Assembly: GCA_964429655.1 (NCBI GenBank) | Contig: CAYSCZ010000097.1 | Coordinates: 1 to 6,965 of the forward strand | Source: CAYSCZ01 sp964429655 | Lineage (GTDB): Bacteria > Bacteroidota > Bacteroidia > Cytophagales > Cyclobacteriaceae | DNA: 6,965 nt | Reading direction: 5' to 3' | In this document: piece after piece, positions 1 to 6,914 of the stretch | How positions within the stretch are numbered: the first letter of the stretch is position 1 | How the letters are laid out: each line of letters starts with the position of its first letter | Made by a program: the position numbers and the translations under genes | Notes under the pieces: model-generated | What the model was told of the DNA's origin: nothing | Database searches by the model: none | The model's input: the letters and a program-made list of their open reading frames with translations, nothing else

Positions 1-49
1 TTTTTTGGGCTTTAACCCTTCATGACAAAATTCCAATGACAAATCTGGG
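1..49 (+). repeat. Possible third, diverged copy of the element end seen at 2874-2924 and 6915-6965
   Basis: Read towards the right, this stretch shares blocks with the two clear repeat copies: TTTAACC near 12-18, and CAATGACAAATCTGGG at 34-49 against TAATGACA(G/A)TTCTGGG in the others. One gap is needed between the blocks and the rest is poorly conserved, so similarity alone is weak. Position supports it: the shared TCTGGG edge ends exactly where recognisable VOC-protein sequence begins, as the corresponding edge does for the XRE remnant at 2923. The octamer ATGACAAA also occurs twice here (22-29 and 36-43). If this is an element end, its body lies to the left, outside the window. Chance similarity of AT-rich sequence is the alternative. 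Confidence 0.35.
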
Positions 50-433
50 ATTAATATATCTGAAGCATTTTACACCGAAATATTAGGTATGCAGCCTGCA
101 GGAAGCTTTTATCTTGACAGGGTTTGGAGTGAGGAGGCGGGCATGTCCCATGACTCACCCTTTATAGTGAGAATATATAAGCTGGTAAACAGTCAGACTG
201 CAACCCTGTTGAAATTGGCATATTTTGGCGAGATAGAAGAAAGGTCTAATCCTCTGGGGATAAATGAAGCGCCTGGTGTGAATTACCTCACATTTCACTA
301 TGATGATCTTGAACCTGTTTTAAATAGAATCAAAAAAGCAGGCATAGAAATTATCGGTCAATTAGAACGAAATTATTCCTTTATAATCATCCGGGACCCT
401 GACGGGGTATTTATTGAATTGGTTCAATTATAA
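50..433 (+). pseudogene. VOC (glyoxalase/bleomycin-resistance fold) protein, 5'-truncated
   Basis: The reading frame gives a vicinal-oxygen-chelate protein. Codons 50-88 encode the end of the first helix (SEAFYTEILG, like the usual KSxxFYTEILG), and the C terminus has the typical strand DPDGVFIELVQL, whose Glu is the usual metal-ligand position. The first ATG of the frame is at 89 and gives 114 residues. That start would leave out the first beta strand and helix of the fold, while family members are usually about 120-140 residues. Upstream the frame is closed by TGA at 23-25, and residues encoded by 26-49 do not resemble the missing N terminus. I infer that the 5' end was replaced by the repeat at 1-49. 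A short protein could still be made from 89. No VOC substrate (dioxygenase, lyase, resistance) can be assigned. Confidence 0.7.
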
Positions 434-486
434 ATGCTTAGGATTCATCATTTCCATTTTTATTCAAATATGGTTGCCAATAGCTA

Positions 487-528
487 AGGGTAAGTTTCCT
501 TATCATATTATTTTAATAGGGTAAGTTT
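487..528 (+). repeat. 11-base direct repeat in the leader of the GH3 gene
   Basis: AGGGTAAGTTT occurs at 487-497 and again at 518-528, a spacing of 31 bases (about three helical turns), ending about 50 bases before the GH3 start. Two direct copies on one face of the helix could be an operator for a regulator of the glycosidase gene. The rest of the 434-578 spacer is AT-rich, with no convincing Bacteroidota promoter (TTTG - 19-21 bases - TAnnTTTG) or hairpin. The match is exact but short, so chance is possible. Confidence 0.3.
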
Positions 529-578
529 GAAGAAATTATAAGAATTATTAATATGGCATTGAATAAATATTTGCCCCC

Positions 579-2540
579 ATGAAAAAGGTCGTAAAAATAA
601 TAGGTATCATCGCAGGAGCTATTCTTGGGTTAGCCGTTCTGGTATTAGTTGGTTTTATCATCAAATGGAATTTAGAAGCAAAGAAAAACCTGGCCAAACT
701 TGGTGATGAAGCCCCTACCCTAACAGGAAATGGGATTTCTTATCGGGACCTTAATAAAAATGAGAAATTAGATCCCTATGAAGACAAACGACTGACGATT
801 AACGAGCGGGTAAATGACCTTATGGCTCAAATGACCATGGAAGAAAAAGCAGGGCTGATGTATATTAACATCATTGGTATGAACAAAGATGGGTCCACCA
901 TGGAAAAACCCACCCTTTCTGATGATTTTTTTACCCTCATGCTGTCCTCCTTTATTCGCACCTCGCAGATGGTGGGTCAAAAATACCTGAACCACTTCAA
1001 CATCGTACAGGACCTCCCAAAAGAGGTGCTGGCTAAATGGAACAACAACATCCAAAAGATGGCTGAAAGGACCCGGCTTGGTATACCGGTAACCATAGCT
1101 ACTGATCCCCGTCACGGGCCCGGAGAAAACCCGGGAGCCAATGTCTTTACGGAAGACTTTTCACATTGGCCTACCGCCTTAGGATTGGCCGCCACCGGGG
1201 ATACAACATTGGTAAAAGAGTTTGCCGATATAGCCCGGCAGGAGTATACTGCCGTAGGCATAAGATTATCCTTAAGCCCCATGGCGGACCTGGCAACTGA
1301 ACCAAGGTGGGGCCGGATAAACGGAACCTTTGGCGAGGATGCTGAACTGGCGGCCAGGATGGCCCGTGCTTACATCAATGGGTTTCAGGGGGATTCAATT
1401 ACCAACACCAGTGTGATGTGTATGAGCAAACATTTTGCAGGTGGCGGCCCTCAAAAAGACGGAGAAGATGCCCACTTCCCTTATGGAAAAGATCAAGTTT
1501 ACCCGGGGAATAATTTTGACTACCATTTGATACCTTTTGAGAAAGGGGTATTTGCTGCAAATACAGCCCAGATAATGCCTTATTATGGCATCCCGGTGGG
1601 GCAAACCAGTGAAGATGTGGGTTTCGCCTTTAATAAAGAAATTATCACAGGAATGCTGCGTCGGCAATATGGATTTGATGGAGTGATATGTACGGATTGG
1701 AATATCATAAATGACACCAACTTTGGCGAAGCCAGGAAATGGGGTGTTGAAGCGTTGACGCCCCTGGAGAGAACAAAAAAAGTACTGGATGCCGGTTGTG
1801 ATCAGTTTGGCGGGGAGTCTTCCCCGGAATACATCATTGAATTGGTTAATTCCGGTGAGATAACGGAATCAAGGATTAATGAGTCTGCCAGAAGACTGTT
1901 AGAAGATAAATTTGAACTAGGACTGTTTGAAAACCCATATGTAAATATTGAAAGGGCGACTACCCTGGTTGGTAATCAAAATTTTGTCGATAAAGGCAAG
2001 GAAGCACAAAGAAAATCTATGGTGCTTTTAAAAAATGATGAACTGCTACCGCTTGATGAAGGCACTAAAGTATATGTTGAAAACATTAATAAGGCTATCG
2101 TTGAGCAATATGGAGAGGTGGTTGATTCGCCGGAACAAGCAGATGTCATGATCATCAGGCTGCAAACGCCTTATGAAAAACGAAACGATTATTTCATAGA
2201 ACAATTCTTTCACCAGGGTAGGCTATATTTTAGTGAGGAAAGAAAAAAAGAAATTCTTGACCTCATCATTCAGAAACCATCGGTTGTTGGTATCTCCCTG
2301 GAAAGGCCAGCCATCATTCCTGATATCTCTGATGCAGCTTCAGGTTTAATTGCGGACTTTGGCACAGAAGATGATGCGTTTTTGGATGTGGTCTTTGGTA
2401 AATTCAACCCAACAGGAAGACTTCCTTTTCAAATGCCATCCTCCTCAGAATCGGTAGAAAATCAAAAAGAAGATGTCCCTTTTGATCTGAAAGACCCACT
2501 TTATCCCTTTGGTTATGGGTTGGTTTATGAAACAAATTAA
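579..2540 (+). CDS. Glycoside hydrolase family 3 protein, membrane-anchored (beta-glucosidase/beta-xylosidase type)
   Basis: A retaining exo-glycosidase expected to release a terminal beta-linked monosaccharide. The 653-residue protein starts with one membrane segment (about residues 7-29, after KKVVK) with no lipobox, so it is probably anchored in the inner membrane facing the periplasm. Residues 57-69 form an EF-hand-like loop (DLNKNEKLDPYED). The TIM-barrel domain spans about 76-430, with DPRHGPG (176-182), KHF (284-286) followed by GGGPQKDGEDAHF (288-300), and the nucleophile Asp373 in ICTDW, the family's SDW/TDW motif. The alpha/beta sandwich domain follows (about 470-653) and ends with GRLPFQMP and the usual PFGYGL. 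No C-terminal FnIII domain is present. The gene is intact and its length fits the short GH3 forms. The ATG at 579 has no clear ribosome binding site but gives a proper lysine-rich start before the membrane segment. Substrate and the acid/base residue cannot be fixed from sequence. Confidence 0.95.
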   Translation: MKKVVKIIGIIAGAILGLAVLVLVGFIIKWNLEAKKNLAKLGDEAPTLTGNGISYRDLNKNEKLDPYEDKRLTINERVNDLMAQMTMEEKAGLMYINIIGMNKDGSTMEKPTLSDDFFTLMLSSFIRTSQMVGQKYLNHFNIVQDLPKEVLAKWNNNIQKMAERTRLGIPVTIATDPRHGPGENPGANVFTEDFSHWPTALGLAATGDTTLVKEFADIARQEYTAVGIRLSLSPMADLATEPRWGRINGTFGEDAELAARMARAYINGFQGDSITNTSVMCMSKHFAGGGPQKDGEDAHFPYGKDQVYPGNNFDYHLIPFEKGVFAANTAQIMPYYGIPVGQTSEDVGFAFNKEIITGMLRRQYGFDGVICTDWNIINDTNFGEARKWGVEALTPLERTKKVLDAGCDQFGGESSPEYIIELVNSGEITESRINESARRLLEDKFELGLFENPYVNIERATTLVGNQNFVDKGKEAQRKSMVLLKNDELLPLDEGTKVYVENINKAIVEQYGEVVDSPEQADVMIIRLQTPYEKRNDYFIEQFFHQGRLYFSEERKKEILDLIIQKPSVVGISLERPAIIPDISDAASGLIADFGTEDDAFLDVVFGKFNPTGRLPFQMPSSSESVENQKEDVPFDLKDPLYPFGYGLVYETN

Positions 2541-2635
2541 AAATTTACTTTTTATAAAATAAACGTTACATGACAAAGAAGTATGCACATATTTAGGTAA
2601 AGATTTATTTACATTTTATCCAATAATATTTACTT

Positions 2636-2833
2636 ATGGATCCAATGAAAAACACAATCATGTGCATGGCATACCAGACAGTTGCCTGGGTAATTACCAT
2701 GGCACTGGCCACATTTTTTGGGCTCATCTTCATCTGGACAACGCTTAACCCTGAAATATGCAATAGAAAATCTATTCCAGACATAAAACACTTTGAAATA
2801 GGCACTTACCGTCAACTTGTTGAATCACCATAG
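2636..2833 (+). CDS. Doubtful small membrane protein ORF (65 residues)
   Basis: The 513-base gap between the GH3 gene and the isomerase holds this open frame. It starts at ATG 2636, or at 2645 in frame, and has one hydrophobic stretch (about residues 14-31, AWVITMALATFFGLIFIW) followed by a polar tail. I recognise no family. Its stop codon (2831-2833) lies inside the left arm of the hairpin at 2825-2847, and no ribosome binding site is visible. Overlapping open frames of similar length exist on the other strand, so the frame may be open by chance. It may instead be part of whatever element ends at 2924. Bases 2541-2635 hold nothing I can identify. Confidence 0.22.
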   Translation: MDPMKNTIMCMAYQTVAWVITMALATFFGLIFIWTTLNPEICNRKSIPDIKHFEIGTYRQLVESP

Positions 2834-2847
2834 CGGTGCTATGGTGA
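2812..2847. other. Two adjacent hairpins (5-base and 10-base stems)
   Basis: TCAAC (2812-2816) pairs with GTTGA (2819-2823). Directly after it, TCACCATAGC (2825-2834) pairs perfectly with GCTATGGTGA (2838-2847) around the loop GGT. The 10-base stem is followed by CGAGCCAAT on the plus strand and has no T-run on either strand, so it is not a standard intrinsic terminator. It lies 26 bases left of the 51-base repeat and could be part of a mobile element or a recognition site. It could also help end transcription coming from the GH3 gene. Confidence 0.55.
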
Positions 2848-2873
2848 CGAGCCAATAACATATTAAGTGTCTG

Positions 2874-2924
2874 ATTTGAAGTGATTTAACCATGTAATAG
2901 AAAGTCTAATGACAGTTCTGGGTT
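2874..2924 (+). repeat. 51-base repeat, copy inverted to 6915-6965 (probable mobile-element end)
   Basis: This stretch, from ATTTGAAGTGATTTAACC to CTGGGTT, is the reverse complement of 6915-6965 with a single mismatch (G at 2915, where the other copy implies A). Similarity stops abruptly after GGGTT. Immediately to the right the sequence becomes the middle of an XRE-type regulator gene, so the right edge looks like an insertion or recombination junction. To the left the comparison cannot continue because the other copy runs into the window end. No transposase is recognisable in 2541-2873, so this may be a transposase-less derivative, a solo end, or a decayed element. Confidence 0.85.
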
Positions 2925-3049
2925 GAATGTATCACGTCAAACAGTAAATGCCATTGAAAAAGGCAAATTTGATTCCAAGTTTGCCCTTGGCATTTAAAAT
3001 AGCAAGGCTTTTTGACCTTACTATTGAACATGTTTTTGCGGATTATTGA
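2923..3049 (+). pseudogene. XRE/Cro-type HTH regulator remnant (N terminus lost, frameshifted)
   Basis: From 2923 the frame reads LNVSRQTVNAIEKGKFD (to 2973), the recognition helix and following turn of the short Bacillus YozG-like HTH_3 regulators that repress transcription. At 2973-2974 there is one extra T. After skipping it, the next frame continues with PSLPLAFKIARLF and then DLTIEHVFADY to TGA at 3047-3049, matching the family's usual C terminus (FDPSLPLAFKIARLF). In the original frame translation would stop at the TAA at 2995-2997. The first roughly 25 residues, normally KIKELRxxxxxTQxxLA, are absent: upstream sequence is the 51-base repeat instead. Loss of the start and the frameshift both argue for a dead gene. 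Its end is 4 bases from the stop of the convergent isomerase gene. Confidence 0.78.
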
Positions 3050-3053
3050 AAAA

Positions 3054-4097
3054 TCAGATACCCAGAATATTTTTATTAACTGCTTCATCAACCGCTCCCT
3101 CCGCAAAATCATCGAATGATTTTTCAGCCTTTCGTATCAGGTGGCCACTTATAAACTCAGCGCCCTCTTTGGCTCCATCTTCATGGTTTTTTAGGCAGCA
3201 TTCCCACTCTAAAACTGCCCATCCGTCATATCCATATTGGGTAAGCTTACTAAAGATTTGTTTGAAATCCACTTGTCCATCCCCTAATGAACGAAACCTT
3301 CCGGGCCGGTCAATCCATTCCTGGTATCCGCCGTACACACCGGACCTGCCGTTAGGAATAAACTCAGCATCTTTGACATGATACATCCTGATAAAATCTT
3401 TGTAAATATCAATAAACTGCAGGTAATCCAGCTGCTGAAGTACAAAGTGGCTGGGATCATAATTGATACTTACCCGAGGGTGATCACCGGTAGCTTCTCT
3501 AAACATTTCAAAGGTAACCCCATCATGGAGGTCTTCGGCGGGGTGTAGTTCATAGCACAGGTCTACCCCATAATGATCAAACTCATTCAGGACCGGTTCC
3601 CACTTCTTAGCCAACGCTTTGAATCCCATTTCTACCAGTCCGGATGTGCGCTGTGGAAAAGGGTATAAATAAGGCCATAATAGTGCCCCTGAAAAGGTGA
3701 CATGCCTGGTAATGCCCAGATTTCTGCTTGCGCGGGCATTCCAAATCATTTGTTGCACAGCCCATTCCTGCCTGGCATTTGGGTTGTTGTGAACAGATTC
3801 AGGCGCAAATCCATCAAGCATAAGGTCGTAAGCCGGGTGTGATGCTATCAGCTGACCCTGAAGATGTGTGGCCAGATCTGTGATCTCTAATCCATAGCTT
3901 TCCACTTTTCCTTTGATCTCATCACTGTAGTCTTTACTTTCAGCAAGCTTCTGCAAATCCACCAGGCGGCTGTCCCAGGTTGGTAATTCAACACCTTTGT
4001 AACCTAAAGAGGCCATATATTGACACATATTTTCCAGGTTATTAAACGGAGGTTCGTCTCCGATAAATTGTGCGAGGTATATGGCAGGTCCTTTCAT
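3054..4097 (-). CDS. Sugar phosphate isomerase/epimerase (AP-endonuclease-2 TIM barrel, YcjR/xylose-isomerase-like)
   Basis: A 347-residue TIM-barrel protein of the family that includes tagatose 3-epimerase, IolE/IolH and YcjR; these are metal-dependent isomerases of ketoses or keto-sugars. The expected metal ligands are all present at fitting spacings: Glu183 in CYELHP, Asp214 in NYDPSHF (with His217), His240 in MYHVKD and Glu297 in VLEWE. Near the N terminus, GYKGVELPTW (32-41) is the usual second strand. No signal peptide is visible, so it should be cytoplasmic. The start lies 17 bases downstream of the oxidoreductase stop, so the two are almost certainly co-transcribed and act in one pathway. 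A 3-keto-glycoside epimerase role, as described for E. coli YcjR, is an inference from this pairing; an inositol-type substrate is the main alternative. The gene is complete and has the family's usual length or slightly more. Confidence 0.92.
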   Translation of the reverse strand: MKGPAIYLAQFIGDEPPFNNLENMCQYMASLGYKGVELPTWDSRLVDLQKLAESKDYSDEIKGKVESYGLEITDLATHLQGQLIASHPAYDLMLDGFAPESVHNNPNARQEWAVQQMIWNARASRNLGITRHVTFSGALLWPYLYPFPQRTSGLVEMGFKALAKKWEPVLNEFDHYGVDLCYELHPAEDLHDGVTFEMFREATGDHPRVSINYDPSHFVLQQLDYLQFIDIYKDFIRMYHVKDAEFIPNGRSGVYGGYQEWIDRPGRFRSLGDGQVDFKQIFSKLTQYGYDGWAVLEWECCLKNHEDGAKEGAEFISGHLIRKAEKSFDDFAEGAVDEAVNKNILGI

Positions 4098-4114
4098 ATT
4101 TTTATATTTTAGGG

Positions 4115-5269
4115 TTAATCAAGTTTTGTCCAGGCGGCATTATTATTCCCAGAGTCAATAATCGCGTCTATAAATTTCATCCCCCTCACGCCATCACTGA
4201 CTGTAGGAAAGTCTGTATGCACAGGTTTTGGCGTTGTGCCTTCAATTTTTGCGGAAACGGTACAGGCAAAATTTTTATAGATATTAGCAAATGCCTCCAG
4301 GTATCCCTCCGGATGTCCGGGTGGCACCCGGGTATTAGCTTGTGCTATTTCGCTTATATATGGATTCCCTGGCCTGTAGATCTGCCTGGGTTGGTCCAGC
4401 CACTTTAGGATAAGGTTGTTTGGATCTTCCTGATGCCATTCTATTCCACCTTTTTCACCATAAATACGGATGTTGAGTTCATTTTCTTCCCCTGCACAGA
4501 TCTGACTGCAATGCAGCACGCCTTTAGCTCCATTGTCTAATCTTATCAAAACATTCACATCATCATCCAGCACCCTGCCTTCCACCACTGAGGATACATC
4601 AGCACTTAACTCCACTATTTTTAAACCGGTAAAGTATTCCACTAAATTCTCGGCATGGGTGCCAATATCACCTACAGCCCCACCTTTCCCTGACTTTGCG
4701 GGATCAGAACGCCAGGTGGCCTGCTTTTGTCCGGTTTTCTCCAAAGGTATAGACAACCAACCCTGTGGATACTCAACCACCACCTTTCTGATTTTTCCCA
4801 GCACGCCCTCCTGTAGCATCTTTCTTGCTTGCTTAACCATGGGATAACCGGTATAAGTGTGGGTTAATGCAAATACCAATCCGGATTGTTTTACTATCGC
4901 TTCCAACTCTTCAGCTTCCCGGGTACTAAAAGCGAGCGGTTTGTCACAGATCACGTGGAAGCCGTTTTCCAGTGCCTTTTTAGCCGGCTTAAAATGCAGG
5001 TGGTTTGGAGTAACAATCGAAACCGCATCCATTTTTACATTTTTAGGTAATGCAGCCTCTCTATCGATCATTTCCTCAAAAGATTCATATACACGGTCAT
5101 CTGGCAGGAATAGATCCTTTCCTGACAGTTTAGATTTCTCCGGATCACCACTAAATGCTCCGCATACCAGTTCGATTTTACCATCAATGGCGGCAGCCGT
5201 TCTATGTACCGCACCAATAAAGGCATTCCTACCACCTCCAACCATACCCATGCGTAATTTTCTATTCAT
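4115..5269 (-). CDS. Gfo/Idh/MocA family NAD(P)-dependent oxidoreductase
   Basis: A 384-residue sugar or polyol dehydrogenase. The N-terminal Rossmann fold carries the glycine-rich loop GMVGGGRNAFIG (8-19), the strand AVSIVTPNHLH, and CDKP with Lys110, the family's (E/D)KP motif whose lysine is catalytic. The C-terminal substrate domain has GDIGTHAEN with Asp201 and His205, the usual catalytic histidine helix. Length is typical and no signal peptide is seen, unlike the exported Tat-dependent members of this family in Bacteroidota. It is the first gene of a tight pair with the isomerase downstream; E. coli YcjS, a glucoside 3-dehydrogenase, is paired similarly with YcjR. The 100-base spacer to the upstream barrel gene (5270-5369) is AT-rich, so this gene may have its own promoter or be read through from it. 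The exact sugar oxidised cannot be told. Confidence 0.94.
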   Translation of the reverse strand: MNRKLRMGMVGGGRNAFIGAVHRTAAAIDGKIELVCGAFSGDPEKSKLSGKDLFLPDDRVYESFEEMIDREAALPKNVKMDAVSIVTPNHLHFKPAKKALENGFHVICDKPLAFSTREAEELEAIVKQSGLVFALTHTYTGYPMVKQARKMLQEGVLGKIRKVVVEYPQGWLSIPLEKTGQKQATWRSDPAKSGKGGAVGDIGTHAENLVEYFTGLKIVELSADVSSVVEGRVLDDDVNVLIRLDNGAKGVLHCSQICAGEENELNIRIYGEKGGIEWHQEDPNNLILKWLDQPRQIYRPGNPYISEIAQANTRVPPGHPEGYLEAFANIYKNFACTVSAKIEGTTPKPVHTDFPTVSDGVRGMKFIDAIIDSGNNNAAWTKLD

Positions 5270-5369
5270 TATTATTTCGGTTTAACAGGGTAAGGTCAAA
5301 ATAATAAAAATTACTGAAGTTAGCTTCTCCTGGCGTATTTTGTTTTGAAGATAAAAATAGAATTTATAA

Positions 5370-6626
5370 TTATCCTTTATACTTGCTCCTTCGATATGGA
5401 TAGACCACGACCTGAATAAAGTTAAATTCCAGTTGGTCTAAATTGATTTCATCCCGCCCCTCCTCTATATCTAAAAATGGTGCGTATCTCAAATTCGTTC
5501 GAAGTATTAACCAATCGGCAGCCCTGTTGGGCCTTATATCCCAGCCAAAGCAAAAAAGCGGAGTAGCTTTCTGATAATTACTATTGGTTAGCTCAGCACC
5601 TTCATCTTTCTCTTCAAGACCGATGTTTTCATAAGATAAACCCATCCCTAAAAAAGGTACAAAGCCATGATAATCGCCAAGGCCTTTGAGCACTTCAAGG
5701 GTAAGGCTCCTTCTTTTTACGGTTTGAGAAAAGTCAAGCGCTTCCCTTTTTTGTGTGATTGGCCTAAAAGCAAGATTGGTGATAAGGTCCCATTTAGAGA
5801 AATGGTAACCCATAGATAGGTCAGGAAAGATCCCCGGCATAACCTGTTGATCCAGGAAAGGTTGATTATTGCTAATCCGAGGGGAATTGCCCAGAGGAAA
5901 AGCAGAGGATGGTCCGATACCAAAGAAAAAGCCAAAATTATTGGTACTTCCCAGTTCATCCATGAGGTTTTCCAATGCTTCTGTACGTTCGGAGGAAGTG
6001 AATTCCAATCTTATATTCATACCAACATTAAAAAAGGCAGACGGGTAACTTACAGAAACATTATAATCCCTGGAAATATAAATATCAAAATCCGGGTTCA
6101 ATATTCTATTATACCCTGCATATAAGTAAAAAAGTGGTGTTTGATAACCTATACCCACATCGAAAATGGATTTTACCTGCGTATGTTGAGCGGTTTGATT
6201 ATCAATAGTCGATTGTTCATACTGATGGGCGGAAAACTTATAGCCAAAGAATGGCCTCCACTTTCTGGCACCAATTTTCCAGGGATAGATTCTAAGTCCG
6301 GTTAATACTCTTTGCGCTAATTCATTATCTATTCTATCGGCATTTAAATTGATGCTGCCAACAGGTATCGAGATGTAGAAGTCAGCATGGCCCCAAAAGT
6401 GGGTGGCGCCAAAGTTTAAACCAGGGGATAACCTCCCATGGCGTGTAAAAGCTTCAACAGCATTATCTTCATTAATAAAATAGCTGCTTCCATAGGATGG
6501 AATATAAATGGATTCTAATCCAAAGTAGGTTTCAGCAAATGAAAATCTTTTATCAGTATCCTGGGCATGGATTGCAAATGAAGTTGAAACAAAGCATATC
6601 CAATAAACAAATAATCTTGACTTCAT
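5370..6626 (-). CDS. Outer-membrane beta-barrel protein, hypothetical, two similar halves
   Basis: This 418-residue protein starts with a Sec signal peptide (residues 1-21, hydrophobic core followed by AIHA|Q). The rest is an alternation of short aromatic-rich amphipathic strands and polar turns, typical of Bacteroidota outer-membrane barrels. It seems to consist of two halves, about 23-210 and 220-418. Each opens with a strand in the style of FGLESIYIP or FGIGPSSAFPLG, continues with LSPGLNFG/FPDLSMGYHF, has a central FFGYKF/FLGMGLSY strand, and ends in long outer strands (FFNVGMNIRLEF; FNFIQVVVYPYRR). No plug or TonB-box is visible, so it is not a SusC-type transporter. It precedes the oxidoreductase by 100 bases on the same strand and may share its transcript. 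Function is unknown. No alternative start is favoured, because this ATG gives the complete signal peptide. Confidence 0.8.
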   Translation of the reverse strand: MKSRLFVYWICFVSTSFAIHAQDTDKRFSFAETYFGLESIYIPSYGSSYFINEDNAVEAFTRHGRLSPGLNFGATHFWGHADFYISIPVGSINLNADRIDNELAQRVLTGLRIYPWKIGARKWRPFFGYKFSAHQYEQSTIDNQTAQHTQVKSIFDVGIGYQTPLFYLYAGYNRILNPDFDIYISRDYNVSVSYPSAFFNVGMNIRLEFTSSERTEALENLMDELGSTNNFGFFFGIGPSSAFPLGNSPRISNNQPFLDQQVMPGIFPDLSMGYHFSKWDLITNLAFRPITQKREALDFSQTVKRRSLTLEVLKGLGDYHGFVPFLGMGLSYENIGLEEKDEGAELTNSNYQKATPLFCFGWDIRPNRAADWLILRTNLRYAPFLDIEEGRDEINLDQLEFNFIQVVVYPYRRSKYKG

Positions 6627-6726
6627 GGCGCTATTCCCAACATTTAGAAATTATATCATAAATAAGTGAAATAGAAAATTGTTTTTGGTAATTGCTAATT
6701 TGTATAAAACAGACGTGCACATTTAG

Positions 6727-6861
6727 GCTTTCATAAACCATCTTGCAATACAAGCGCTCAAATATGAAAAGGCTGCGACTATCATCAAAATTTAAAATCC
6801 AGCCTCCACAGAAGAAATTGAATACTATGGATTATGTAAAACACCTCAAAAAGAACATTAA
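6727..6861 (+). pseudogene. Possible gene remnant, broken by an internal stop
   Basis: The 6627-6914 spacer has no gene of normal length. One plus-strand frame reads like real protein in two pieces: 6727-6792, containing HLAIQALKYEKAATIIKI, then TAA at 6793-6795, then 6796-6858, containing PASTEEIEYYGLCKTPQKEH, ending in TAA. The amphipathic and acidic composition resembles a C-terminal fragment of a coding gene, but I recognise no family and no start codon precedes it. A second frame from ATG 6764 to TAG 6902-6904 encodes 46 residues rich in Lys and Arg; it has no ribosome binding site and is a weaker candidate. The remnant ends about 55 bases left of the repeat copy at 6915. Confidence 0.2.
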
Positions 6862-6914
6862 TTTTCAGCTTCGAACGGCCATGCCATGCCTTATGAATGA
6901 TTAGGGCAAATATA

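Noticed and set aside
529..578. A Bacteroidota-type promoter before the GH3 gene
   Set aside because: TATTTG occurs at 567-572 just before the start codon, but no full TAnnTTTG with a correctly spaced TTTG upstream could be found.
768..1667. Minus-strand open frames of 115 and 90 codons within the GH3 gene
   Set aside because: They lie wholly inside a strongly supported GH3 coding sequence and encode no recognisable motif, so they are antisense shadows.
2584..2597. TGCACATATTTAGG resembles TGCACATTTAGG at 6716-6727
   Set aside because: A two-base gap is needed, the surroundings do not align, and the two sites do not have matching positions relative to the repeat, so it is probably chance.
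2605..2815. Two overlapping minus-strand frames of 61-66 codons
   Set aside because: They overlap one another and a plus-strand frame, have no recognisable family, and cannot all be real in a stretch that looks non-coding.
2825..2847. 10-base hairpin as an intrinsic terminator of the GH3 gene
   Set aside because: No T-run follows on either strand and it is nearly 300 bases past the GH3 stop codon.
3705..3712. CCCAGA inside the isomerase gene as another repeat edge
   Set aside because: The following bases do not continue with the ATTGTCATTAGA of the repeat, and the gene is uninterrupted there.
4533..5285. Plus-strand open frames opposite the oxidoreductase (104 and 142 codons)
   Set aside because: They are Ser/Thr/Pro-rich products of the antisense of a clear Gfo/Idh/MocA gene, with no domain and no promoter evidence.
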